Of a stretch of DNA of 64,000 nucleotides, positions 23,141 through 35,300 are shown piece by piece. The notes beneath the pieces are model-generated. The model was not told the origin of the DNA, did not search any database, and saw only the letters and a program-made list of their open reading frames with translations. Each line of letters begins with the position of its first letter. Within the stretch, counting starts at the first letter, position 1. The translations under genes and the position numbers were made by a program. Origin of the DNA: Cheilinus undulatus (taxonomy: Eukaryota > Chordata > Actinopteri > Labriformes > Labridae); contig NC_054867.1 in the NCBI RefSeq assembly GCF_018320785.1, positions 28,585,855-28,649,854 of the forward strand, written 5' to 3'.

Positions 23141-23442
23141 AAATAACTTATGTAGTAGTTTTGTTTATTTTTTGTAACACTGCAGGCACATGAGGTCACA
23201 GGTAGGTAGGTACCAGCATGCACCAGGGTCTGCCTACGATTTCTTACCTCAGAAAAAGAGATTAGTAGGAGCCATGATTGTCTTTTTACTCTTACTTGCT
23301 TTTGGACTATAAATACAGAGGGATAACTATTACATGAATATGGTTGACTATGTGAGTAATTATACATATTTTGATATCTGTAAACGAGGCAGTGATATTT
23401 ACTATATGTGTGTCATGTGATCAAGAAAAGACAAGAAAAGAT

Positions 23443-23567
23443 GGGGGTGCCAATAGCCAAGTAGTTATGTCTGCTGTCCTTGAAGCTGTAGGCCAGGGCC
23501 TGTGGTGCTGTAAGTTCCCCACTCTCTCTCTACCCTGGTTTCCAACCTTATCTGGAGGCGGATAAAG
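23443..23567 (+). mobile_element. tRNA-derived SINE
   Basis: GGGTGCCAATAGCCAAGTAG (A-box-like) is followed by the tail CCCCACTCTCTCTCTACCC. The layout matches a fish SINE with a TAGCCTAGTGGTTA head. The copy at 49825-49997 is of the same family in the opposite orientation. Confidence 0.6.
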
Positions 23568-25947
23568 CCCCCAAATAGATCTTAAAATTAGATTTTAAAA
23601 TAGACTTCTTAATCCCAAAGGAAATTATTATGCCAAGCTTCTGCAACATTACAGATTCTGAATAAAACACAAGACACTTGTGCCCTATAAAGAGGATCAG
23701 CACTCAGTGAAGAAATCCCTAATCCCTTACTATTTGCCTCCACAAGTCAACCGTGCAGACTGATGGGTTGTGAGAAACCCGTACTTCACCAGGGTTGTCA
23801 GGTGGGAACCCTCCTTCATCAGTGTTTCGTCCAGTTAGTCGTACAAATAAGACTATCACAAAAGAGCATCAAATTAAAAGAAATACATAAAGCATTTTTT
23901 AAAAGTATAAAGTGGACTGATCTCAGAATGAACAGAAGAATAATCGGTTAAGAAACAAAGCCCAGGAGAATGACATTATTGACAATAATACTGACAGTTC
24001 TGACACAGACCAGGTCTCCATTGCCACAAGTTCCTGCTTGTTACAACTCACCAATAATATTTGATGATGTGATGAAAAGTTTATTGCACATGATAGTTAT
24101 CTTGCATACAGTAAACATTCAAAACATAGAATATCCCATTTATAGAAAGTAATGTTGCACTTGATGTGTAATATGATGCCAATATTGTGAAAGTTATGTT
24201 GCACACAAGAGTGGTTTTACTTCTATGGCAAAGACCAACATGAGTACACACACATTTAGAGTGAAAAAAAAATATCTTTGTTTATATATTGAGACATCTC
24301 TTCTCATGAAAGCCAGAGGACTACAATCTGAGACAAATACCCAACAGTTCTTCATCAGCTCTGAGTAGGCCATCATAACTCAAAGTCACCTCATCTAAAT
24401 AATCTAACATGTCTATAGGCCAAGTGACACATCTAGAAATTAAAGATATACACCTTCAATTGATACAATACTGTACATTTATATGGATCTGGCTAACCAT
24501 AATTTTGTCGATATGAAGACACTTTTGGGAACAGGGGTGCTGCCCAGGACATTTCTGATAGTCAAACATGTCTTTATCATTTTAAGTGTTTATACTTCAT
24601 AATGACTATACCAGGAGGCCCCTGACAGATAATGGATTGATTTATTTTTTTATTCATAAGAATGCCCAGCCTGAAGAGACTTACAAGACATTCTTAATAC
24701 AAAGAGACTGAAAGCTGTGCTCCAGGTGAAGGAGTTATCCCGTTAGTTTTATGAGGGATCAGTGTAAGTGTCAGGCCCGTTAGCATTTCTCATGGGCTTG
24801 TTAAATGACCATCATCCAGTCATTATTATGATATTCTGGATAGTATCATGAGTTAAGATTAAGCCACTACAATTATCCATGCACTGATGCTGTGGTCTGG
24901 GCTAGGTCAGAGTCCAGGGCTGTGTTTTTTGGTCCCAGTCTGTCCCTGCATGTGGCAGCACGAGCTGGCATCAAACTGCATCGCCTTGACAGCACTCTGT
25001 ATTTCTTCACTTATGCTGTGGCATGACTTAAAAGGCTATCAATCTTGGACATCAGCTACTTAAAGAAATCACATTTTCCAAGAAACCTTATTACACATGA
25101 CATCATTGACTTTTTCTTGCAGCTTTTCTCTCATAATCACTTTGTTTTTGCTCAATTATTGTTTTCAGTATTTATTTTCACTCAGAGCACAATATCTATT
25201 GTTCTGCCATTTCTATGCTCAGTGTTTCTGCCTCTCTGTGGTTCTCATGTGAAAGTCCCACTGGCACAAAAGGGAAAATCTTGTTTTGAGTCTCAGCTTT
25301 GTCTCAGTTAAACACTGCCCCCTGGTGTTTAAGAGGGACTGCTTTAGTCCCTCTCTGAGTTGATGGGTTTCTAACTGTAGATTTTCAAAGGCTGGATTTT
25401 ATTCTCCATATAAAACCACAGTTGGGTAGCTCCAATCTTACAAAATATCTTGTGATAAAGTCATGAATCAAAAACTAAACATACATCTTCTCAATAAGGC
25501 TTCTTGTTTTTAATAACTATTAATAATTTGTTGCTCATTTTTTGTCCTTTTTTACCGCTGTCTTTAATAATGTCTGTGATGACAATCCCAACAGTAACAG
25601 CCCACATGTTTTCTAGAATTTTCTCTCTTGTTCTATTTTTTTCAATCCAATGATTAGCCTAAGAAGAACACACTGACTGTCCCTTGGTCTCTTGCTGTGT
25701 CAGCACCTGTTGGATTGTGTTGCCGTTATGCAGACATTCCTATGGAACTGGCAAGGTCCCTGAAAATCCCAATGAATAGGCTCCTCATTTGTCGATACAT
25801 GTGTTTTGGCCTTTAGTAGCACTGGTGCTAGCATCCTGGCTAACAGTTACCTCATTTTGGAGCTGAAAAGTGCTGCTGAAATCATTTGGTCTGATGTTGA
25901 AATTGTTTAATCATGACACTTTTAACACCACTGTTTATCACCATGCT
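23568..25947. other. no gene seen
   Basis: No recognised exon or element; open frames are short and without motifs. Confidence 0.5.
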
Positions 25948-26450
25948 TTTGCCACTTCTTACACCTTTTTGCATCTTTTTACCCATTTTTCCACTTTTAA
26001 CAAATTTTTGCCACTTTTAACCTGTTTTACCAGATTTTTTCAACTTATTCTGCCACTTTTAAGACATTTTTGAAACATATTGCCATTAATATCCTGTTTT
26101 AATAATTCATGCAACCTTTTGCCATTATTAACAGATTTTTGCCCTTGTAACCTGTCTTCAGCAATTTATGCCACTTTTTCGCAACTTTTACCACCCATCC
26201 CATTTTTACTTGCCACTTTTAACACCTGGTTTTCTACTTACGACCTGTTTTTTTGAGGAGGCAATATTTTTCCTCTTTTTAACAGCTTTTCAACATTTTT
26301 CCACCCATTTTGCCACTTGGAACCCATTTCACCATGATTTTGACCATTTTAACAATTTTTTGCCACTTTTAACACCTTGTGCACTGCTATTAACAAAATG
26401 TTCCGACTTTTTTGCCACTCTTAACTCATTTTTCCAATTTTTACCTCTGC
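25948..26450. repeat. degenerate TTTTGCCACTTTTAAC array
   Basis: Many imperfect units built on TTTTGCCACTTTTAAC and TTTTACC run for about 500 bp, with stragglers at 26727-26790. The 143-residue open frame inside (26168-26599) is the translation of this repeat (Phe/Leu/Thr-rich), not a gene. An array of the complementary motif lies at 39640-40060. Confidence 0.75.
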
Positions 26451-26712
26451 CAAGGAGGTTATGTGATCAGCAGGGTTTGTTTTTTATTTTGTTTGTTATT
26501 TTGTTAGTTAGCAACATAACTACAAAAGTTATGGATGGATTTGATGAAATTTTCAGGAAATGTCAGAAATGGCATAAGGAAGAACTGATTAGATTTTGAG
26601 ACTGATCCAGATCACCGTCTGGATCCAGGAATTTTTTGAAGGATTCTGTACTACTGGGAGATAGGGCTAATGGCGGAAGTCTGCGCTCTCCAATTGCTTT
26701 TCTAGTTTAAAA
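26440..26712 (+). mobile_element. SINE-like dispersed repeat
   Basis: Runs from ACCTCTGCCAAGGAGGTTAT through AAAAGTTATGGATGGATTTG, ATGAAATTTTCAGGAAATG and GATCCAGATCACCGTCTGG to GTCTGCGCTCTCC...TGCTTTTCTAG. I recognise this as a short repeat widespread in fish and invertebrate genomes. It carries no protein. Confidence 0.6.
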
Positions 26713-29009
26713 CTTTAAACTTAACTATTTTGCCACTTTCAGCTGGGTGTTGCCATTTTCAAAACCAATTTTAACCCATTTTTGCATCAGTTGGCCTTTG
26801 TGTAAATATTTTCCCACTAAAGTTCTCAAAATTTCTTCTGCTTATTTTTCGCCATCCAAACATTTGACCTTGCTTTCCAAATGATTAAGTTCAATGTGCT
26901 CATCCACATTGTTATCATTCCTAAAAAAAAGGTTACTCTGTTCTTATTTTTAAGGGGTTATATTTGCTGTACTTCATCATTACTAAAATAAATAGTTTGT
27001 GTTGCTTTAACAGGAGTGATTAGTATTCAGGTTTAAAAGAAAATACGGTTTTTACAGCTTAACTATTTGTTGGGCTATTTATTTGAGCTATTTGAAAACA
27101 GGTTTGAATTTTTAATATTTAATACATTTCTCTTTTACCTTTGTAATCAATGTAATTAAAATAAGTCATCTTGTATGGTGGGCCCCTTGAAATGTTGATT
27201 GTGCTTTAAAAACCTCTTATGGGTCAACAGGATTAATTAAGTTTTGTTTTTAACCTGTTGTCTTCACACAGTGCTGGATAACACAGGTTGCAGGGAAACT
27301 CTCAGTGAAGCACAGTGTTTCTCAGAGTGGGATGTGCTGGCTAACCGTTGCCCAGGCTGACACTTCCGGCCTAGGGGGGTGGCAGAGCCTGCGGGTACCC
27401 GTCACACCATGCAGCAGCTCCACTATCGCCAGACAGCAGACACTGTGCCAGGATACTGTGGTGACACACACAACCCTGGGCCTCTGTTCCTCCCTGTCAA
27501 TAAGACTGATGAATGTACAGAGAAGAAATGAAGAGGACACAATGACTCAGTGTCATTTAACATGTGAAGGGCTCAGTCAGGTTTGATTAGTTTATTTGTG
27601 TTTAGCATTCATTAACCAGATTTCTCAGAGTTCATCTTTTTTTTTAGACCTACAAGAAAATGATTGCTTTCCAAATACACACACACTGAAGATTTAAGCA
27701 GTATTCTCTGGCTAAAATGAAGCTTGTTTTGACTCTTTGATAAGAAATGAAGCCACCAGGGGGCAGAAAATAGAGTCTTAGACTTCAAAACTTTCTTATT
27801 TCCTGATTCAACAGAGATACTCAGAGGCAAAATCAAATAAGAAAGCTGATATTATAATGGATTTTATGGGTGATTACCCTTGATAGCCCACTATCTCCTG
27901 TGTTTGCGTAAAGCATATGTGGAAAAACAAAAAACAGGAGCCTGTGGCTGAATAACAGTAATTACAGCGGCACGATCAAACTGTCTTTAATGGAGGTCGC
28001 TTGATGTTTGAAGTGCTCTTGTTTTAATGAAGCCAAGCACATCATCGTCCTCTTCGGAGACACTGAGGCTCCTGTGTGTGAAAGAGAGACGAGTGCATCT
28101 GAACAGAGTAGATGTGTGTATAAGTAGTGTGTGTGAAATTCCACGGCTGGTCTCTGATGAGTCCGTGCGTTTAGATCAGAGCCTGCTGAGCCCCCTCACT
28201 GGTTAATATTAGACACACAGCTTGTTGGAGACACTGGCAGCTCATTGTGAACACACACACACCCACACACCAACAACACAAACCAACTCCCAGAAAAAGG
28301 CTTATTTTTGTCTCTCTGCCTTAACAAAATAGAAAATGTTCAGCGTCTGTCTTTGTGAGTGTTTTTTTCACTCTGTAATCGTGGGCGTTGAATGGCTTTA
28401 GGGTATAAGGGCAGTGTAAAGCTCCAAAATGTCAGTGTGTCAGACTTGGGAAAGTATGAGCGAGGTAAGAAAAATGGCTTCTCCAAAAGTGTGAAACCAC
28501 CAGCTTTGGGTTTGGCTCTGTATGAATGCAGCTGGAAGCAGAACACAGGGTCCTGTGGGTGGACAGAACAAAAGATTTTCAAATCCTTCTCAGATCTCTG
28601 CAGTTAGGATGACATGGGGAAGTTTAAATTTAAGGTGCTGCAACCAACTGCAGGGTCACAATGACTTTTAAGCTTCTGTAATGCAGACATTTTCTCTCCA
28701 TGTATCATCAAAGTTAAAAAAAAAAAAACATGTACACTAAAATACACTGGTCAATGTCCTTAGTCAGTTAAGAGCATTTTTGAACTCCACATAGTAGTTT
28801 ATGCATTTTACAGGATCACATTTAGAAGATCATCATTTACAATTTCATTTTAATCATGTTGTATGTGAATGTGTTGGGCCACATTATATGGTTACAGACA
28901 GCACTTGCTGTATAAAAGTAACAGACATAACCAACTGGATTTTGACCTGCTAGTTTGATGCCGTTAGGTGTACTTTGCATTTTTTTGTAAATACTATAGG
29001 TGACATAGT
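26713..29009. other. no secure gene; one exon-like patch
   Basis: Mostly non-coding. At 27271-27350 a good acceptor (TGTTGTCTTCACACAG) precedes a cysteine-containing frame CRETLSEAQCFSEWDVLANRC that stops soon after; no donor or partner exon is evident. A (CA)n run lies near 28250. Confidence 0.4.
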
Positions 29010-29060
29010 AAGGGTTGCTTGCTCCAGCAGTGTCAAACAGCGTCGCCTCACAGAAAGAAG

Positions 29061-29104
29061 GTTCTTGATTTGAATCCTGGTTGGACAGGATTCAAATCAA
29101 GAAC
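29061..29104. repeat. perfect 19-bp inverted repeat (hairpin)
   Basis: Arms 29061-29079 (GTTCTTGATTTGAATCCTG) and 29086-29104 are exact reverse complements around the loop GTTGGA. The left arm overlaps the B-box region of the SINE. Confidence 0.9.
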
Positions 29105-29119
29105 ATGTGCAGAGTCTGC

Positions 29120-29361
29120 AAGTTTGACTTAAGCTTGATAGTCATCTGACTGTTCAAAGCACCTTTACACTGCAGATCGCACCTACCCATTCACACCCTT
29201 TCACTCCATCCACACAAAATTCAGTATTAGCTTACCTCATATATACACATCTATACCCATTCACACAACACTGAAATGCAAATTGTGGTTAAACCAGGGT
29301 CACCATGCGACTTCAGGAGCAGGGGATCAAACCCACAACTGACTCTACCTGCTGAGCCACT
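29120..29361 (-). mobile_element. tRNA-derived SINE nested in another SINE
   Basis: On the minus strand it reads GTGGCTCAGCAGGTAGAGTC (A box), GGGTTTGATCCCC (B box), TGTGTGAATGGGT and TGTAAAGGTGCTTTGAACAG, the order of the HE1-type fish SINE. It lies between the head and tail of the plus-strand SINE. Confidence 0.65.
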
Positions 29362-29860
29362 TACCGGTTTTATGTGGGTACTCTGGTTAACTGGTGACTC
29401 TATACTACAGGAGTGCAAATGTTAGTACGTGGTTGTTTGTCTCTATTGTCAGCCCTGCATTTGACTGGCAACCAGTCCAGTACCTCGTCTCTCACTTCAA
29501 AAAGACTAACTTACAGCAGGCTCATACGCTTATGGGGTAAATAATCCTAGTGCAGGGCAATTAAACCTCCAGCCAGCTCAAAAATATAATCTTAGTACAA
29601 CTCAGCAGTTGTAGCAGTTCAGCAGTGAGATTCCTACAGTTTTTATAACTATGTATATGCATCTACAAATATGAGTATGAGAAACACTGAGTTAGTTTGC
29701 TGGCCAGATTTGGTGAGCACAGAAATAGATATCTGCTAGTTAGTGCTGAAATATGAATGAAATTCAGTGAGTTAAAAGCAAAAAAAATGACTTTTTCAGG
29801 CTTTTCTAGCAAAAACATGCCAACAAACCCAAGTACCAGAAAAATCCACCCCTTTCAGAA

Positions 29861-30070
29861 AATGTGTGCTAAGACAAGCCTTTCTCAGATTTTCCCCTCA
29901 TGATGTTATGTGAGGAGTTAACACCATCCCCAGGTTTGGTCAGCCTTCCCCACTTGAAAGTTCCACCCTTCCTGCCACATCCATTAAGCCGCATCCAGTT
30001 CCTGAGAGGGGCAGAGTCAGGGGCGGAGTCAGACAGCTTAGTAACTTGTCCACACGGACACAAAAACAAT
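29861..30070. repeat. dispersed repeat (GGGGCAGAGTCAGGGGCGGAG type)
   Basis: CAGTTCCTGAGAGGGGCAGA followed by GTCAGGGGCGGAGTCAGACAG is, to my recollection, a recurring fish repeat. Open frames over it are chance. Confidence 0.4.
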
Positions 30071-30291
30071 AAATTTCCATTTCATTTTGAAAACACAGGG
30101 TCGTTTCAGGAAATGTCTGCATAAGCACTGAACCACTGAAAATGCTGTAGTATATATGCCAAGCCTGTAAGTGGCGCTATAACGCCGCCACGGAAATGCA
30201 CCAAAACAGAGGAGAAGATTACGGAAAACTGCCCAAGGATGGAGATATGTATAGGTTCAAGAGAAATTTCCAAGTCAATTTCTGTAACTTA

Positions 30292-31428
30292 GGGCGCACT
30301 CACACTAGTCCATCCGTACTGTGCCTGGACCCGTTTCGGCCTAAAGTCTGGTACGTTTGGCCAGTGTGAGTGCAATCGTTCTGTGCTTCGGCGCAGCCCA
30401 CTTCGCGGCCCTGGCACAGATGGATGAGGTGGGCCTAGGCACGGCACGGATGTAGATGAAGGAGTACAAGCGCGGGAATATGACGTAGCGTGAAGTAACA
30501 ACAAGAGGACCCGCCTCAGAGAGCCCACCAGGCAGCAGCTGCATGATAGAGACAGCAGGATCCCAGTCCAGTCCACATTTCTGCCCAGTTTCTGGCAAAG
30601 TCAGGCTTTAACGACTGTAAGAGGTTTTTGGTTTGTATAATAAAGCTTCTTCCCTTGTTTTGGTCACAAACAGCATCTCACAGGATAACAAACACCTTTC
30701 ATCCTCCGTGCGTAAAGGAGAGTGCCAAATACGCAGACAAGTATGTGCCAGGGTTAATCACACGGCTGATTTAACCTCTCTTATTAAAAAAAAAGACATA
30801 ATGCCAAACCATCATCCACTGAAATAACTTGCCTCTAATTCTATTTCATGTCACCAAGAAGTGAAAGTGGGATCTTGATTGCTGATGTTCGAACGGAGCA
30901 TCGTTTATTAATCCTGAGGCGTTTTCACCTCCAGCTCTCATCAGAGGGTTAAAATTGCTCTCGTCACGTTAAAAAAAAAACTTTTAACTGAACATTTAAT
31001 CCTGCTCTGGACACATGAACTTGTCTGGTGCATCAGGCATCCAGGATTACGCTGAGAAAAGGCACAGTTCGTAGCGCATAAAGGTAAACTCTCCGCTATG
31101 AACTGCTTTTTCTCTCTCTCTCTTTCTCTCCTCACTGGGCTCTGTATAGTTAATGTAGCTGATTGTCAGGGAAAATAATTCTGGTGTCAGATCAGATATC
31201 GTATAAATCTGTAACTATTTTATAGCCCAAAAACAACACTTATGCATACTGAATCATCAACGGCAGACGCTTCGTGTAATGACGTAGGCACGTGACATAT
31301 CTGTGCCCAGGCCTGGATGCGTTGAGCAGTGTGAGTGCGGACCAAAGGGGGGACAGGGGAGGGGGTCAAATGGGCTTCAGCATGGTTAGAATATGGCACG
31401 GTACGGATGGCCTAGTGTGAGTACACCC
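30292..31428. mobile_element. Harbinger-like non-autonomous element with TTA duplication
   Basis: Inverted ends GGGCGCACTCACACTAG (30292) and, read from the other side, GGGTGTACTCACACTAGGCC (to 31428) are flanked by TTA on both sides (30289-30291, 31429-31431). Similarity extends inwards through CCATCCGTAC(T/C)GTGCC. A 3-bp TTA/TAA duplication is typical of PIF/Harbinger. No transposase or Myb-like ORF is seen in the 1,137 bp. It is GC-richer than its flanks. Confidence 0.75.
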
Positions 31429-31431
31429 TTA

Positions 31432-31880
31432 GATTATCTGAGGTGACACCAAGCAGACAGCATGAGAACAAATCAACTGCCTCATAATAATTTGAATTAT
31501 TTAAGAATTAATTACTGTACAGTTGTCATAAAAAGAGAAATTAAGAGACATAAACCTTCTTGTTCAAGGCTGTAAGCATGTTTTAATTCTGTTTTCCAGT
31601 ACCACATTTTAATATAGGGCCTTGTGGGGAATGACTCATTTTTGGAGCCATCCTCCAGTGGCCACTTAAGGAACTGCAGTTTTTTTGCACCCCTTCAGGG
31701 AGTTGTTGCTTAGTCTATATGCCTCACTCAGCATTCTAATGTGTAATTTTAAGTTTTAAAACATGTTTTTAGTGATTGTTTAGTGTGATGTTGCAAAAGA
31801 AAAGCCTGGTAATAAACAATGATTAAACAGAGTAGATTATATGGCATGATAGTAAATTTTTCAACATTGTTTTAATGAAT
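31432..31880. other. no gene seen
   Basis: AT-rich intergenic sequence downstream of the fibrinogen-domain gene. Confidence 0.5.
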
Positions 31881-31885
31881 ACATT

Positions 31886-31891
31886 TTTATT
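31886..31891 (-). promoter_or_regulatory. poly(A) signal AATAAA for the fibrinogen-domain gene
   Basis: TTTATT on plus reads AATAAA on minus, about 155 nt past the TAA stop. This implies a short 3' UTR. Confidence 0.6.
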
Positions 31892-32046
31892 CTGTAATCT
31901 ATTAGCTGCCATTGTCATATAACTGATCACTGACATAAAAGCTGCCACACACTGAGTAAAACACCCTTCAAAGAGGAATCCAGAACCAATGTGTTAAGAG
32001 GATGCTGTGAGACATGTTTTGAAATTGTAACTTGTTTTTGTCATCT

Positions 32047-32389
32047 TTAGGATGTTCCTGCAAAGTTCTTGGGTCTTATCTTCATCTCCACCCTCTTAAA
32101 GGAGTAGCGCTCTCCTGTCCTCCCATCTGTCAGGATATACCACGTCCCCCAGTAAATACCGTTGGTCACCCCACTATAGCGCCCGCGGTAATACCGTCCA
32201 TTTAAGTTTGCTGCCAGACAAGCATCAAACCACCATCCTGCACCGTAGTACTGACCACAATTACCGGCTGCGTAACGGTCGTTGTCTCGGTCAGCGGTGC
32301 TGAAAGATCTGCCATCATGGTTGTAACGTTTGCTGTAGCTCAGAGCGTTGCCTGCGTCACCGGAGTACTCCCGCGCTGTGAGACGATAC
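32047..32389 (-). CDS. fibrinogen-domain gene, last coding exon
   Basis: Acceptor TGTTTTCCAG/GTATCG, stop TAA at 32049-32047. It encodes the C-terminal half of the domain: YRLTAREYSGDAGNAL, DRDNDRY, GAGWWFDACLAANLNG, TNGIYWGTW, and the end RPKNFAGTS. Confidence 0.92.
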
Positions 32390-35300
32390 CTGGAAAACAG
32401 AGAAGAAGCATCTTATTGTCAGGCTGTAATCATAGAAATTATAAAGTGTGTAAAAAGTGTGTATTTCTGTTAACCTCTGAGCCTCTGAGGCCACTTTGAA
32501 GTTGTTGTAGATAGCATGGCGCTTTTGCTGGTGCCAGTCCTCCAGCTCGATGCGCACTAGGTGTTGGCCAGTGGAGGTGAGGCCATGAAGTGCTGCGTTC
32601 CCAAGCCACAGCTCTCCCTGTGGACTGCCAAAGCCCTCTCGGTATTCCTGCCATGTCCTGTTGAAATCCACTGAGCCATCCTGACGATTCTGGATCACTG
32701 TCCACCCACCACCCGCCGTCTCCATGTCACATTTAGCCTGAGCCAAAACAAAGATATTACAAAGCCTAGATATCAGTGATCCCCAGATAGCGCACACACC
32801 TCTTAAAGAAGAAAAGTCCAGCCTGTTTGTTTTATGAGAATGGTAAAGCTGAAATACCTCTAAAGCTGGCCTGTGCAGGTCTGGCTGGATGGTGTAGATG
32901 CCATTCTCTTTGATCCCAAGCTTGTAAATCTCTGCACAGTCCTGTGGATGTAGTCTCTCTAATGGGGGGACTAATATCCACATATAGAACATCTTTATTC
33001 AATCTGTTAATCAAAAGGAATTACAGTACCTATACCTCCTAGTGTCCTTACCTGTGGGTGGATGTTGTGTGATGCTCTTCAGGAATAGCAGCAGATCCTT
33101 CTCCCCCTCTCTTCCCACGGCTGCACTCTCTGTCACCCCACAGACAGATTAAGTTACAACAATGTCATCAGGTGTTTAAAATAAAAGCTTTGTCTTTATA
33201 AACCCCACATACAAGTTTCAGTTGGATCATGAATTTTTAAAGCTCCTTCCTGCTCTGTACAGTCCGTGTGGCTGAGCATGCATTCATACCAGTGTTTGTC
33301 TCATCCTTCTCAATGCAGATAAATTCCTATGCACTCACCTATGACCGGCACTTAGCAGGCTTCATTGAGGCTCTGTTTACTATGCGTGGGGGAGTGACTG
33401 CACTGGCATTTTGTATGTGTGTTTTGTGTGTGGCTGTCTGTGTGTATTTGTCTTTCTTTTGCAGACATGGGAGACATAAATGTGTATTACTCACCCAGTC
33501 GTTTTGCCATCACCCCAAGGGCCTGGCTGTGACAGTGGAGGTCACACTCTGTCAGTACAGCTGCCATCAGGGCTAGGATGGCCCCTAGAGAGTCACTGTC
33601 CTGGCCTCTGTGACTCCAGGGGCCCCCTGTTTCCTGGAGAGAGCGCATGCAGCGCTGCAGCTGAACGAGACGCTCTTTCACACCTCCAGTCTGCCAAGAC
33701 AGTGCTCAGAGGTACTTTTTTGTAAGATATTGTGTCATGCATTTCACACTGTGAAATCCTCTTAAATCCCATTTGTATATGACATCATGACCAGGCTATT
33801 ATAATTCCATGCTGCTGTGTTTCACATTGTAAACAGTATAAATGCAGGGAGCTGACAATATTATCTGTTCTTAATTGGCAAGATAAATGACAAATGGTTC
33901 TGGAGGGCCACTGGTACTTATTTCAATGTTTAAAAAGCCCACTATCTATAGTTAGAGTTACATTAGCAAGGTAGTTTAGCATAACATAATTTAAGCACCC
34001 TGCCAGGCAAAGTTTAGGTCAATGTAAACATGGGAGTTTTTCAAAAACTAGTATTAGCATTTGAATGAGAAACCATTACTAAAACATTATTTAAAACTGG
34101 ATTATGTTGGCATCGTAGCAGCCAAAAAGTTTTAAGCTAAGCAACATAGGCTATTAACAAAAGAGTTTTACATTAATTTATCTTAGCATTTAGCCTAGCA
34201 AACATAATATTAGCAAGTTTGTTTAAACCTAGTGTAAGCACCGTGCCAAACAAACATTACATGAACAGGTTTTACAAAAGCTGGTGATAGTATTAGAATG
34301 AGAAAACATTACTGACATGGCTACATTTGAAAAAAGCTTATGTTAGCATCCAGCATCACAAGCATCATATAAAAACTTAACTTTTACAAAAGCTAGTGTT
34401 AAAATTACTGTGGGCCAATATAAGCTTAAGAGTAAGAGTTTATATTAGCATCAAGCCTTGCAAACAAAAAAAATCTGTTTTACAAAAACTAGTGTTAAAA
34501 TACGGATTGGCAAACATAAGCTTACTTACGATGTATTTGGAAGAAGCTAATGTTAGCATCCAACCAGCATATTGGTTTTCAGCTAAGCAGCATTATGAGT
34601 AATTAGCAAAGTAATTGTACTATAGACAATCTTAGCATTCAGCCTGGCAAACATTAGCTTGTAAAGAGTTTGACAACATTATCCAGCCCTGCAATTATAA
34701 TATTGGCAATAGAGTTTCTGTAGCTAATTTTAGCAAACATTAGCTTAGCAAACATGTTTCACAATAGTTTAAGTTAGCATTCAGCCAAGCAAACATTTAC
34801 AATTATTTTAGATTTGAGCCAAGCAAAAATGGCATTTGCAAATGAGTTTTAAAAAGCTGATGTTAGTTTTGATCCTAGAAAACAATAAATTCTTAAAGGA
34901 GTCACCCCTTAGCTATTGTGTAAACAAGGACACCTTTGTGTATGATAAACATTACAAACCTTTACACTACCTTAAAGCTACTCCAAGTTTATGGTTAGCT
35001 AATAAGAGCTGCTAACGTAAGTTTTTCTATGACCTAGCATATATTTTAACATGAAATACAATCCCAATTACATCTGTAATTTTACAGTGGATAGTCTGCC
35101 ATATACAGCCACTGATGAATTGAGATGCCCAGTATTTCTAACCTACAACACAGCAGTAGGCTAAGTATGACATCATAAAGGCATTTCCCAACCTGGGGAA
35201 AAGTCCATCCTATCCTATTAATGTCATACATTTCCTTAATTTTGACTGAAAATAATGGAAATGTGTTTTAAGTGCTGAAAAAGAAGTTGTTTTGCATTCA

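Larger units (their letters stand above)
29010..29560 (+). mobile_element. tRNA-derived SINE split by a second SINE
   Basis: The head TCGCCTCACAGAAAGAAGGTT (about 29043-29062) to GTGCAGAGTCTGC resembles the fish SINE with CGCCTCACAGCAAGAAGG. Its tail, GTGGGTACTCTGGTTAACTG...GTGACTCTATACTACAG and GGTTGTTTGTCTCTATTGTC, resumes at about 29373. The two halves are separated by a minus-strand SINE at about 29120-29361. A 19-bp hairpin disrupts the head. Confidence 0.6.

Noticed and set aside
26168-26599. 143-residue open frame on plus
   Set aside because: It is the translation of the degenerate TTTTGCCACTTTTAAC array and then enters a SINE-like repeat; composition is Phe/Leu/Thr-rich with no domain.
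29120-29361. A tRNA gene on minus (A- and B-box-like sequence)
   Set aside because: The head cannot be folded into a complete cloverleaf and the sequence continues into a SINE body, so it is a SINE rather than a tRNA gene.
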